From Mycolicibacterium komanii (lineage in GTDB: Bacteria; Actinomycetota; Actinomycetes; Mycobacteriales; Mycobacteriaceae): a stretch of DNA of 20,361 nt. The DNA lies in NCBI RefSeq assembly GCF_001050035.1, contig NZ_CVTA01000031.1:1-20361 (forward strand), in the 5' to 3' direction. Shown piece after piece: positions 14,296 to 20,361 of the stretch (position 1 is the stretch's first letter; every line of letters begins with the position of its first letter). A program made the position numbers and the translations under genes. Below the pieces are notes generated by a model. The model was not told where the DNA came from. It saw nothing but the letters and a program-made list of their open reading frames with translations, and ran no database searches.

Positions 14296-15258
14296 ATGAC
14301 GCAGGGCCGCGATCACCTGTTCGGCGCCGGCGCTCGCCGCGAGTTCGCGGTGCCGTTCGGTCACCCGGGCGCCGCCGGCGCGCAACACCTCGGTGACCTC
14401 GGCGACGACGCCGGCCCGGTATGCGTCGAACTTCACCGCCGTGGCCCACCAGGCCAGCAGGGTGTCCAGGCCGCGCCCGGGGTCGGCGCCGAGCTCGACG
14501 AGCGCCGCGACGGTGCGTGGCAGCAGGAGTCGCGCGGCCCGGTCGATGGGTAACGTGCCGTCGGGCATCGCGGCGTCGACCGCCGCACCGGCCCGCGCCA
14601 GGGCCCGCACGACCTCCGGGTTGACGTTGTCGCCGTCGCCGCCGACGACGTGCATCGGTGTCGCCCCGTCGGAGTCGATCAGCGTCGGAGTGGCGCCGTT
14701 GACCAGGGCGTGGTTCAGCGCCACGGTGCGGCCCTCCCGCACGATCTCGTGCAGGATCGTGGTGTAGCGCTCGCCGCGCGCCGACAGTTCGATGCGGCGT
14801 CCCGCGTCGGCGCCCGCGTCGATCAATGCCACCGCGATACCCGACCCCGGCGAGCGCACCGCGTACCACAGCGGGGACGCACCGCACGCGTCCACCGGAT
14901 CGGGATCCGCGCCCATCGCGAGCAGTTCGATGACCGCAGAGTCGCCGCGCTGGGCCCGGCGGAACAGGTCCAGGACGTCCGGGCGCAACGCCTCGGTCCA
15001 TGCGGGTGGTTCGACGCCCAGTGCGGCCAGCACCTGCAGCGCGCCGACGCGTCGCGGGCCGAGGTCGTACCACGGCCACGGACCTTCGCCACGGGCGACG
15101 AAATCCGCCACCCGCATGCGCGATTCGGTGATATTCGACCGACCGCCGTCGCCGTAGTCGGTGCGGAACACCAGATCGGCGCCGTCCGACGAGATGACGA
15201 CGCGCGCGGGCCCGTCCTGATAGCGGGCGAGTTCGGCCACAGCGAGGATTGTGCCCAT
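14293..15258 (-). CDS. Ankyrin-repeat protein
   Basis: A 321-aa cytosolic protein. Residues 90-270 hold degenerate ankyrin repeats: AVIELLAMGADPDPVDACGASPLWYAV (parts AVIELLAMGADP and GASPLWYAV), VALIDAGADAG, LNHALVNGATPTLIDSDGATPMHVV (parts NGATPTLIDSDG and ATPMHVV), VVRALARAGAAVDAAMPDG and TVAALVELGADPGRG. The N-terminal 85 residues are not ankyrin-like and contain a WPWYDLG motif. Ankyrin proteins bind partner proteins; none can be named. ATG 15258 is the first in-frame start, but just six bases upstream lies a 13-bp hairpin and there is no ribosome binding site, so its expression signal is unclear. Eleven bases separate its stop from the SGNH hydrolase. Confidence 0.8.
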   Translation of the reverse strand: MGTILAVAELARYQDGPARVVISSDGADLVFRTDYGDGGRSNITESRMRVADFVARGEGPWPWYDLGPRRVGALQVLAALGVEPPAWTEALRPDVLDLFRRAQRGDSAVIELLAMGADPDPVDACGASPLWYAVRSPGSGIAVALIDAGADAGRRIELSARGERYTTILHEIVREGRTVALNHALVNGATPTLIDSDGATPMHVVGGDGDNVNPEVVRALARAGAAVDAAMPDGTLPIDRAARLLLPRTVAALVELGADPGRGLDTLLAWWATAVKFDAYRAGVVAEVTEVLRAGGARVTERHRELAASAGAEQVIAALRH

Positions 15259-15264
15259 ACGCGA

Positions 15265-15293
15265 AGAGGGGCACCCGGTGCGGGTGCCCCTCT
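15265..15293 (-). terminator. Strong hairpin, likely terminator of the exported-protein gene
   Basis: AGAGGGGCACCCG (15265-15277) and its exact reverse complement (15281-15293) form a 13-bp perfect stem with a three-base loop. It lies 20 bases downstream of the exported protein's stop (minus strand). No long U-tract follows, which is usual for mycobacterial terminators. It ends six bases before the ankyrin ATG. Confidence 0.65.
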
Positions 15294-15313
15294 CGTGCCT
15301 GTCGCAGGACCGG

Positions 15314-15619
15314 CTACTTCACGTCTACGTAGACCGTGCGTTCCTCATAGGTGGTGTAGTTGTGGCTGCTGCCGATCACCGGCGAGCCCGCGTCGATCTT
15401 GGTGTGGCTGGGGCCCTTGCGGACCGCGACCACCTGGGCCTCGCTGAGCGGTGTGGTGCCGACCTGGGTCACGATGACGGTGTAACCCTCGGACTTCAGC
15501 TGGTTGATGGTGTCCTGCGCGTTCGACGGCCCCGTCGGTGCGGCGGCAACCGGTGCGGCCAGCCCGATCAGGGCGGCGGCCAGTCCGCTCGCGACGGCGG
15601 CGATACGTGTCCTTTTCAT
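15314..15619 (-). CDS. Small exported protein, unknown function
   Basis: A 101-aa protein with a classic signal peptide: MKRTR, a hydrophobic core (residues 6-23) and a probable cut after PVAAA (about residue 27). The mature 74 residues include DTINQLKSEGYTVIVTQVG and end in YEERTVYVDVK, with no cysteines, suggesting a small alpha/beta fold. I recognise the type as a mycobacterial conserved secreted protein but not a family with a known role. An AAAGAGG eight bases before ATG 15619 supports the start; a longer frame upstream is basic and lacks family sequence. A 190-base upstream region has a palindrome and an ECF-sigma-like promoter, and a hairpin terminator follows, so it looks like a single-gene unit. 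Confidence 0.82.
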   Translation of the reverse strand: MKRTRIAAVASGLAAALIGLAAPVAAAPTGPSNAQDTINQLKSEGYTVIVTQVGTTPLSEAQVVAVRKGPSHTKIDAGSPVIGSSHNYTTYEERTVYVDVK

Positions 15620-15715
15620 ATTCCGTGCCTCTTTCTGCTGTCCTCGAGCCGGTTGATGCGGTTTCCGACAGGCCGTTTCGGGCTTCGGACGCATTCGCGT
15701 CGGCTCATCAGGCGC

Positions 15716-15741
15716 AACGGCCGACCTACCGCTTTAATTCC
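15716..15741 (-). promoter_or_regulatory. ECF-sigma (SigE/SigH-like) promoter candidate
   Basis: On the minus strand GGAAT (15741-15737), an 18-base spacer and GTT (15718-15716) match the GGAAY-N16-19-GTT form reported for SigE/SigH in mycobacteria. Transcription would start about 90 bases before ATG 15619. Short patterns like this can occur by chance. Confidence 0.35.
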
Positions 15742-15754
15742 CTGGCAGGAAATT
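15736..15754. repeat. 19-bp near-perfect palindrome
   Basis: AATTCCCTGGCAGGAAATT is palindromic around its centre except for one mismatched pair (positions 15740/15750). It covers the -35 part of the candidate promoter of the exported protein, the right place for an operator. No binding protein is identified. Confidence 0.5.
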
Positions 15755-15808
15755 GCTCATGATTGGCAGTTTCTAAGCGGCACAACGATGTTCGCTCGCA
15801 GCGCAACG

Positions 15809-16621
15809 TCAGAGCAAGCGGCCCAACCGGTTCAGTTGCAGCGGGCGACCCACGGCGCTCAACTGACCGAGGATGTCCTCGAGCCGCGTGAGGGGAAGGT
15901 CCATCCGCCACTCCGCCACCGACGCCGAGAGCCTGACGACCCCTGGCGCGAAACTGATTTCGGTGAGTCGCACGCCGTGCGGTAGTTCGGGTAGGCGAAC
16001 CGGATAGGCGGGGGTGCGGGCCGGCAGCGGGCAGCGCGTGCGACCGAAGGTGAGGCAGCGCGGCTTGAGCCAGAGCGTCGACCCGTCGAGCCGGGCGTCG
16101 ACCTCGACGTGGCCGGCCCCGGGACGGCGCGCCAGCCGCAACCGCGCGACACCGTCGGCGCCGACCGCGCCCGAGAGCCTGGGCGCCGCCCAGCGGAACA
16201 CGTCGTCGAGCACCGGCGCCGGCACCTCCAACGTCAGCTCGACCGGTGCGGCGACCAGGACCGGGGGAGCGGTGGGCCGGATGTGGACGTTGTGCAGGAC
16301 CGCGGTCGCGTGGTCGAACTGCGCGCCGCTCCACCGGATGTCGCGGGCCGCCAGCCGCACATCGTTGAGTTGACCGACCGACAAGCCCCGCACGTCGAGG
16401 CGTGAGTCGAACTCGGTGACCGTCAGCCGCAGGTCTCCCTCGTCGAGCCGGACGCTGAGCCGCCTGCCGACCACCAGGCGGCGGATCGTCATGAACAGCG
16501 TGCGGTACGCAGCGGCCGCCCCGGTGCTGACCGGCGTCACCGCCGCCGACGACCACAACGCCGTCAGCATGTCGATGGGCCGGAAGGGATCGAATCGGCG
16601 CAGGGGTTCCGGGCGCGACAT
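15809..16621 (-). CDS. LmeA/DUF2993-like lipid-binding protein
   Basis: A 270-aa protein with the DUF2993 pattern: repeated short beta stretches separated by turns (NDVRLAARDIRWSG, ATAVLHNVHIRPTAPPVLVAAPVELTLEV in parts), the LPELPHGVRLTEISFAPGVVRLS stretch in parts LPELPHGVRLTEI and FAPGVVRLS, and an amphipathic opening helix. Members include LmeA, involved in lipomannan elongation. Here no signal peptide or lipobox is obvious at the start, so location is uncertain. ATG 16621 is the first in-frame start; the GGAGG is only one base upstream, so the true start may be a later Met (residue 18, MLTALW). It diverges from the NDH-2-like gene 45 bases away. Confidence 0.8.
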   Translation of the reverse strand: MSRPEPLRRFDPFRPIDMLTALWSSAAVTPVSTGAAAAYRTLFMTIRRLVVGRRLSVRLDEGDLRLTVTEFDSRLDVRGLSVGQLNDVRLAARDIRWSGAQFDHATAVLHNVHIRPTAPPVLVAAPVELTLEVPAPVLDDVFRWAAPRLSGAVGADGVARLRLARRPGAGHVEVDARLDGSTLWLKPRCLTFGRTRCPLPARTPAYPVRLPELPHGVRLTEISFAPGVVRLSASVAEWRMDLPLTRLEDILGQLSAVGRPLQLNRLGRLL

Positions 16622-16652
16622 GCCTCCAGCATTCCCGCCTGGGCCGGTTCCG

Positions 16653-16658
16653 TACAGT
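16653..16658 (+). promoter_or_regulatory. -10 box for a leaderless NDH-2-like transcript
   Basis: TACAGT fits TAnnnT and ends eight bases before ATG 16666, consistent with transcription starting at or near the A of the start codon. No ribosome binding site is seen, supporting a leaderless message. Confidence 0.5.
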
Positions 16659-16665
16659 CGGGCCC

Positions 16666-17976
16666 ATGACCTCCGTGGTAATCGTCGGCAGCGGGTTCAC
16701 CGGATTCGAATGCGCGCGCACCCTGGCCCGTAAGTTCCGCAGAAGCGGCTCCGATGTCGAGATCTCGATCATCTCGCCCGTCGATTACATGCTCTACACC
16801 CCGTTACTGCCGGACGTCGCGGGCGGTCTGGTCGACGCCCGCTTCGTCGCGATTCCGCTGGCCAATGCGCTGCGCGGGGTGCAGGCGATCCGCGGCCGCG
16901 TCGACGAGGTCGACTTCGCCCAGCGCACCGTCACCTACACCGACCCCGAGGAACGCTCGAGGGCGCTCCCGTGGGACCGGCTGGTGTTGACCCCCGGTTC
17001 GGTCACCCGGTTGTTCGATGTGCCCGGCCTCGCCGAGCACGCCCGCGGCCTCAAGTCGACGGCCGAGGCCCTGTACCTGCGCGACCACCTGCTCGAGCAG
17101 CTCGAATTGGCCGATGTCGACGACGACCCCGGCCGACGCCAGGCGCGGCGCACGATCGTCGTGGTCGGCGCGTCGTACTCGGGGACCGAGCTGGCGGTGC
17201 AGCTGCGGGCGCTGGCCGATTCGGCCGCCAAGCAGATGGGCTTCGACCCGCGCGAGGTGAAGTTCCTGCTGCTCGACCTCGCCGAGCAGGTGATGCCGGA
17301 GGTGGGGGAGAAGCTGGGCGCCGCGGCGCAGCGGGTGCTCAAGGCCCGCGGCGTCGACGTGCGACTCGGGGTCACGCTCAAGGAGGTGCACCCCGAACAC
17401 GTTGTGCTCAGCGATGATTCGCTGGTCCGAACACACACCGTGGCGTGGGTGGCCGGGGTGACGGGTGCTCCGCTGATCGAGAAGTTGGGCCTGCCGACCG
17501 AGCGGGGCCGGCTCAAGGTGAACACCGAGCTCGAGGTCCCGGGGCATCCCGGCGTGTTCGCCGCCGGGGACGCCGCTGCGGTGCCCGACGTCACCCAGCC
17601 CGGCAAGATCACCCCGCCGACCGCGCAGCACGCCACCCGACAGGGAAAGGTGTTGGCGCGCAACGTCGCGGCGAGCCTCGGCATCGGCAAGCCGAAGGGG
17701 TACAAGCACCGCAACATGGGACTGGTGGTCGATCTCGGCCCGCGTAACGCCGTCGCCAATCCGCTCAACATCCAGTTGTCGGGTTTCCCCGCCAAGGTCG
17801 TGACGCGCGCCTACCACGTGTACGCGATCCCGCGCTTCGTCAATCGCTGGGCGGTGGCCCTGGCGTACCTGACCGATCTCGCCTTCGACCGGTCGGTGGT
17901 CTCGTTCGGCCTGTCATCGCGGGAGGACGCTCAGTTCTCGGCCAGCGAGGGCATCCCGATGCCGAAACCGGACTGA
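16666..17976 (+). CDS. Type II NADH dehydrogenase-like flavoprotein (NDH-2 family)
   Basis: A 436-aa pyridine nucleotide-disulphide oxidoreductase. The FAD site GSGFTG (8-13), NAD site GASYSG (168-173), second FAD motif AAGDAA (299-304) and PPTAQHATRQG (317-327, the quinone-side region of NDH-2) are present in the right order and spacing. NDH-2 passes electrons from NADH to menaquinone at the membrane without pumping protons. It differs from the main Ndh/NdhA in detail (first loop reads MLYTPLLP rather than the LFQPLLY form), so it may be an alternative NDH-2 or a related flavin dehydrogenase with another acceptor. No transmembrane helix is clear; the C-terminal segment (RWAVALAYLTDLAF) may attach it to the membrane. 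Confidence 0.88.
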   Translation: MTSVVIVGSGFTGFECARTLARKFRRSGSDVEISIISPVDYMLYTPLLPDVAGGLVDARFVAIPLANALRGVQAIRGRVDEVDFAQRTVTYTDPEERSRALPWDRLVLTPGSVTRLFDVPGLAEHARGLKSTAEALYLRDHLLEQLELADVDDDPGRRQARRTIVVVGASYSGTELAVQLRALADSAAKQMGFDPREVKFLLLDLAEQVMPEVGEKLGAAAQRVLKARGVDVRLGVTLKEVHPEHVVLSDDSLVRTHTVAWVAGVTGAPLIEKLGLPTERGRLKVNTELEVPGHPGVFAAGDAAAVPDVTQPGKITPPTAQHATRQGKVLARNVAASLGIGKPKGYKHRNMGLVVDLGPRNAVANPLNIQLSGFPAKVVTRAYHVYAIPRFVNRWAVALAYLTDLAFDRSVVSFGLSSREDAQFSASEGIPMPKPD

Positions 17977-18009
17977 TTCAAACCGGGTGATCCGGGGAAC
18001 TGTAGCGGA

Positions 18010-18201
18010 ATGGCTACGTATCGCGTGTTGAATCCCAAGGGCGAGGTCGTCGACACCAAGGACATCGAGAGTGCGGACAACGCCCACGCCTGGTTCGTCG
18101 ACCAGAAAGCCGACCCCGAACTCGGGTGGCGCATGGAGGTCAAGAACGACGATGGGGATTGGGACTTCTTCGACAGCAGCGAGGGTGACCGCAAGTACTG
18201 A
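18010..18201 (+). CDS. Small conserved acidic protein (63 aa)
   Basis: A 63-aa soluble protein, MATYRVLNPKGEVVDTKDIE at the N-terminus, with ADNAHAWFVDQKAD and WRMEVKNDDGDWDFFDSS. The sequence is compact with alternating strands and a helix, looks like a real small fold, and contains several aromatic residues. No function is known to me. It starts 33 bases after the NDH-2-like stop on the same strand, but with a GGGGAA far from the ATG as the only weak ribosome binding site. A NUDIX gene follows 49 bases later. Confidence 0.75.
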   Translation: MATYRVLNPKGEVVDTKDIESADNAHAWFVDQKADPELGWRMEVKNDDGDWDFFDSSEGDRKY

Positions 18202-18250
18202 CGCTTTCTCGTTCCGCGGGCGAGCGCTCGCGGATGGAGAGGATGGGGGA

Positions 18251-18742
18251 GTGCCGAGGCTCAGCGCGGGGCTTTTGCTCTACCGGGTGACCGGCGGAGT
18301 GGTCGAGGTTCTCATCGGCCACCCCGGCGGGCCGTTCTGGGCGCACAAGGACGAGGGGGCTTGGTCGATCCCCAAGGGCGAGTACGACGAGGGCGAAGAC
18401 CCATGGACCGTCGCCTGCCGCGAATTCGAAGAGGAACTGGGTAAGGCGCCGCCGAGCGGTCCGCGCATCGAGTTCGCGCCCGTCAAGCAGCCCAGCGGCA
18501 AGATCATCACCGCGTTCGCGGTGCGCGGTGACCTCGACCTCGACGGCACGTTCTCCAACACGTTCACCCTCGAGTGGCCGAAGGGTTCCGGCACGATCAA
18601 GGAGTTTCCCGAAATCGACCGGGTCGGTTGGTTTTCCGCGGCACAGGCTCGGTCCAAGCTGTTGAAGGGTCAGCGGATCCTGGTGGACCGTCTGATGGAG
18701 GTAATCGCAGACGACGAACTGGCCGAGTCTCGATCGCATTGA
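18251..18742 (+). CDS. NUDIX hydrolase
   Basis: A 163-aa NUDIX enzyme that cleaves nucleoside diphosphate-linked compounds. The Nudix box runs from G43 (GEYDEGE) to G64, with R57-E58 and E61-E62 (REFEEELG) as the metal ligands, matching G-x5-E-x7-REUxEExGU. The sequence around it (GHPGGPFWAHKDEGAWSIPKGE in parts PGGPFWAHKD and GAWSIPKGE) is typical of a housekeeping NUDIX subgroup that I cannot name further. GTG 18251 follows GGGGA; the longer frame to 18071 is shadow of the 63-aa gene. The last 146 bases lie antisense to the frame of the SnoaL-like gene. Substrate unknown. Confidence 0.9.
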   Translation: MPRLSAGLLLYRVTGGVVEVLIGHPGGPFWAHKDEGAWSIPKGEYDEGEDPWTVACREFEEELGKAPPSGPRIEFAPVKQPSGKIITAFAVRGDLDLDGTFSNTFTLEWPKGSGTIKEFPEIDRVGWFSAAQARSKLLKGQRILVDRLMEVIADDELAESRSH

Positions 18743-19154
18743 TCGTCAGCGCGCGGCCGTGGATCCGCCAGCCCGCCCGTGTGCGGAGATATTCGTCGTC
18801 GTAGCGCAGGTGCCACACGAGATCCGACGCCTGACCATCGCTGATCGTCCAGTGATGGGCGATGCAGGTGATCCGGCCGAGCGCATAGTCACGTTCGTCG
18901 GCCGCGGCGTACACCTCACCGACGATCGCATGTTCGGTCCTCGTCACGGCGGCCAGCGAGGCCATCGCCGCACGGACACCGTCGCGGCCGTGATGGCTGC
19001 GCACGGGCTCCAGGGACCGCGGAGGCTCGGGCAGCCGCAGTTCGGCGTTCTCGGTGAACAGTTCGGCGACGTCGTCGAACCGGCGGTCGTCGACCGCGGA
19101 GGCGTAGACGTGCACCAGGTCGGCCAACGCAAGCCGGTCGGCGGTGCGCAGCAT
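18597..19154 (-). CDS. SnoaL-like (NTF2-fold) protein with antisense C-terminal tail
   Basis: A 185-aa protein. Residues 1-137 form a SnoaL-like domain: LADLVHVYASAVDDRRFDDVAELFTENAELRLPEP in parts LVHVYASAVDDRRFDDV and ELFTENAEL, HHGRDGVRAAM, and the strand-rich end GWRIHGRALTI. ATG 19154 overlaps the LLM oxidoreductase stop (TGATG), so it is translationally coupled and second in that operon. The domain ends near 18742, but no stop occurs until 18597, so residues 138-185 (Arg/Pro-rich, low in hydrophobics) are encoded opposite the end of the NUDIX gene. That tail may be functional, disordered, or the result of a lost stop codon. Confidence 0.78.
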   Translation of the reverse strand: MLRTADRLALADLVHVYASAVDDRRFDDVAELFTENAELRLPEPPRSLEPVRSHHGRDGVRAAMASLAAVTRTEHAIVGEVYAAADERDYALGRITCIAHHWTISDGQASDLVWHLRYDDEYLRTRAGWRIHGRALTINAIETRPVRRLRLPPSDGPPGSADPSTAWTEPVPRKTNRPGRFRETP

Positions 19155-20029
19155 CACGACGCCAGCCCCAGCCGCTGCGCGCACGCCGACAGCGCGTCGC
19201 GCGCTTCGTCGAGATCGGCCGTCGGGGGCATGGCCAGGATCAGCCGGTCGGCGCCGAGCGCCTCGAGCTTGGCCGCCCGGTCCCCGTCGATCTTGGTGAC
19301 GAGATGTCCGAGCGAGAGTTCCAGCGCGGCGGGATCGCGCCCACACCGCTCGGCCTCCTCGCGCATCAGGGCGACCAGTTCGGTCAGTTCGGCCCCGCCG
19401 ACGCCGAGCGGTTGGAAGCCGTCGCCGAGCCTGCCGGCCCGCCGCGCCGCCGCCCTGCTGTGTCCGCCGATGTGAATAGGGATGTGCGCCAACGGTTTCG
19501 GATAGCACATCGCGTTGTCGAAGTCGAAGAACTCGCCATGGAAGTCGGCCCCGTCGGGACAGTGTTGCCAGAGCAGCCGCAACACTGCGAGCTGCTCGTC
19601 GACGCGCCTGCCGCGGCTGCCGAAGTCGGCGCCGCATGCCTCGATCTCCTCCTTGAGCCAACCGGCACCCACGCACAACCGCAGCCGTCCGCCCGAGAGC
19701 GCGTCGACCGTCGCCACCCGCTTGGCCAGCACGACGGGGTGGTGGTTGGGCAGCACGAGCACGCCGGTGGCGAGCCCGAGTTGCCGGGTCTGCCCGGCCA
19801 GGAAGGCGAGCAGGTCGAGGGGATCGGGTACGGCGCAGTCGGCGGGCAGTTCGACCCGGCCCGACGGGTCGTACGGATAGATGCTGGTGTACCGCGTCAT
19901 CAGCACGGTGTGTTCGACCACCACCAGCGACTCGAAACCGCACGCCTCCAGGTGCTGCGCGAACGCGGACATGAAGCCCGGGTCTGAGGTGACGCCGGCT
20001 GCCACGGGCGCGACGACGGCGAATTTCAT
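19154..20029 (-). CDS. LLM-class F420-dependent oxidoreductase
   Basis: A 291-aa protein of the luciferase-like monooxygenase superfamily, in mycobacteria usually using reduced F420. The TIM-barrel signs are MKFAVVAPV at the start, [13 protein letters not shown], the strand [29 protein letters not shown] at 111-124 and IPIHIGGHS at 183-191. Substrate cannot be told. ATG 20029 (MKFAVV) is the family start; the frame runs further up but that is out-of-frame overlap with the upstream gene. It overlaps that gene by four bases (ATGA) and the downstream SnoaL-like gene by one, so the three are a tight operon. Confidence 0.92.
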   Translation of the reverse strand: MKFAVVAPVAAGVTSDPGFMSAFAQHLEACGFESLVVVEHTVLMTRYTSIYPYDPSGRVELPADCAVPDPLDLLAFLAGQTRQLGLATGVLVLPNHHPVVLAKRVATVDALSGGRLRLCVGAGWLKEEIEACGADFGSRGRRVDEQLAVLRLLWQHCPDGADFHGEFFDFDNAMCYPKPLAHIPIHIGGHSRAAARRAGRLGDGFQPLGVGGAELTELVALMREEAERCGRDPAALELSLGHLVTKIDGDRAAKLEALGADRLILAMPPTADLDEARDALSACAQRLGLAS

Positions 20030-20361
20030 GGCAGCGGGGGCAGACCGTTGCTTTCCCGGATGTCCCTGCGACATTCGCGGCGGGTCTGCCCGGTCTGCTC
20101 CATGCACACCCGAACGGGTGACTCCTCGGCCACCGGCAGCGGTGGGTCGGTCGCCTCGGTGGTGACGGTCGGACTCGGGACGTCGCCTTCGGTCAGCGAC
20201 CAGATCGTGGCGCCGGTGCTCTGCAGCGTCGAGCAGTAGGCGGTCGAGCCGTCAGCGGTCTGGGCGGTGGCGCCCTCCGGGGAGCAGTTGGCCCCGATCA
20301 CCGCGGCGGAGTCGGCGGCCGAGGTCGACGACGTGGTGGTGGTGTCGTCGTCCTCGGTCGT
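20026..20361 (-). CDS. Exported or membrane-anchored protein, C-terminal part (5' end outside window)
   Basis: The frame is open to the right edge, so the N-terminus is missing. The visible 111 residues begin with a Thr/Asp/Ser-rich low-complexity stretch ([13 protein letters not shown]), typical of a linker after a signal peptide or membrane anchor in mycobacteria. A compact part with four cysteines follows: [20 protein letters not shown] and RRECRRD. It ends LPPLP. The cysteines suggest an extracytoplasmic fold with disulphides; function is unknown. Its stop overlaps the start of the LLM oxidoreductase (ATGA), so they are co-translated. Confidence 0.7.
   Translation of the reverse strand, partial: TTEDDDTTTTSSTSAADSAAVIGANCSPEGATAQTADGSTAYCSTLQSTGATIWSLTEGDVPSPTVTTEATDPPLPVAEESPVRVCMEQTGQTRRECRRDIRESNGLPPLP

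Noticed and set aside
16804..17817. Minus-strand frame opposite the NDH-2-like gene
   Set aside because: His/Arg/Gly-rich with no motif; a codon-bias shadow.
18220..18231. 12-bp perfect palindrome GCGAGCGCTCGC before the NUDIX gene
   Set aside because: No loop and no flanking T-run, and GC-rich palindromes of this size are common here; not enough to call a terminator or operator.
1..20361. tRNA, rRNA, CRISPR array, insertion sequence or attachment site
   Set aside because: No cloverleaf-like, regularly spaced repeat, transposase or terminal inverted repeat signal was seen by eye; a tool search was not possible.

Overview
The window reads as chromosomal DNA from a high-GC actinobacterium, almost certainly a mycobacterium (a fast-growing Mycolicibacterium-type environmental species fits best). 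The evidence is an antigen 85/FbpC-like mycolyltransferase, a DUF732 secreted protein, an LmeA/DUF2993-like protein, an F420-type luciferase-like oxidoreductase, GTG starts and leaderless-looking promoters. There are no rRNA or tRNA genes, CRISPR arrays, insertion sequences or phage genes that I can see. Coding density is very high and no gene-free stretch exceeds 300 bases.

Region 1 (about 1-8700) is a catabolic cluster. It holds a two-domain family III CoA-transferase (cut by the left edge), a cytochrome P450 (minus strand), and a tight plus-strand operon: KshA-like Rieske oxygenase, acyl-CoA synthetase, NTF2/SnoaL-like protein and two half-size MaoC-type dehydratase subunits. An aldehyde dehydrogenase follows on the minus strand. 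The P450 and the Rieske operon diverge from a 105-bp AT-rich intergenic region carrying a 24-bp palindrome. Read together, the genes suggest oxygenation (P450, Rieske), alcohol/aldehyde oxidation (ALDH), CoA activation (ligase or CoA-transferase) and enoyl-CoA hydration (MaoC pair) of a hydrophobic, steroid- or terpenoid-like substrate. The substrate is inference. No redox partner, acyl-CoA dehydrogenase, thiolase or regulator gene lies in the window.

Region 2 (about 8700-13520) holds envelope and small conserved genes: the FbpC-like mycolyltransferase, a SRPBCC protein, a conserved acidic protein, a tandem NTF2-like protein, a four-helix membrane protein, a small acidic protein, a 193-aa unknown and a DUF732 secreted protein.

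Region 3 (about 13510-16625, minus strand) has a SGNH hydrolase, an ankyrin-repeat protein, a small exported protein with an ECF-sigma-like promoter and an LmeA/DUF2993-like protein. A strong hairpin terminator lies between the exported-protein and ankyrin genes.

Region 4 (16666-20361) has a type II NADH dehydrogenase-like flavoprotein, a 63-aa protein and a NUDIX hydrolase on the plus strand. On the minus strand is a translationally coupled chain: an exported protein cut by the right edge, an F420-type LLM oxidoreductase and a SnoaL-like protein whose reading frame runs 146 bp into the NUDIX gene.

The most notable signals are the catabolic cluster with its shared palindrome, the split MaoC pair with only one complete catalytic dyad, a set of leaderless -10 boxes at gene starts, two convergent gene pairs that share one palindromic CTAG stop, and several unexplained palindromes and repeats.
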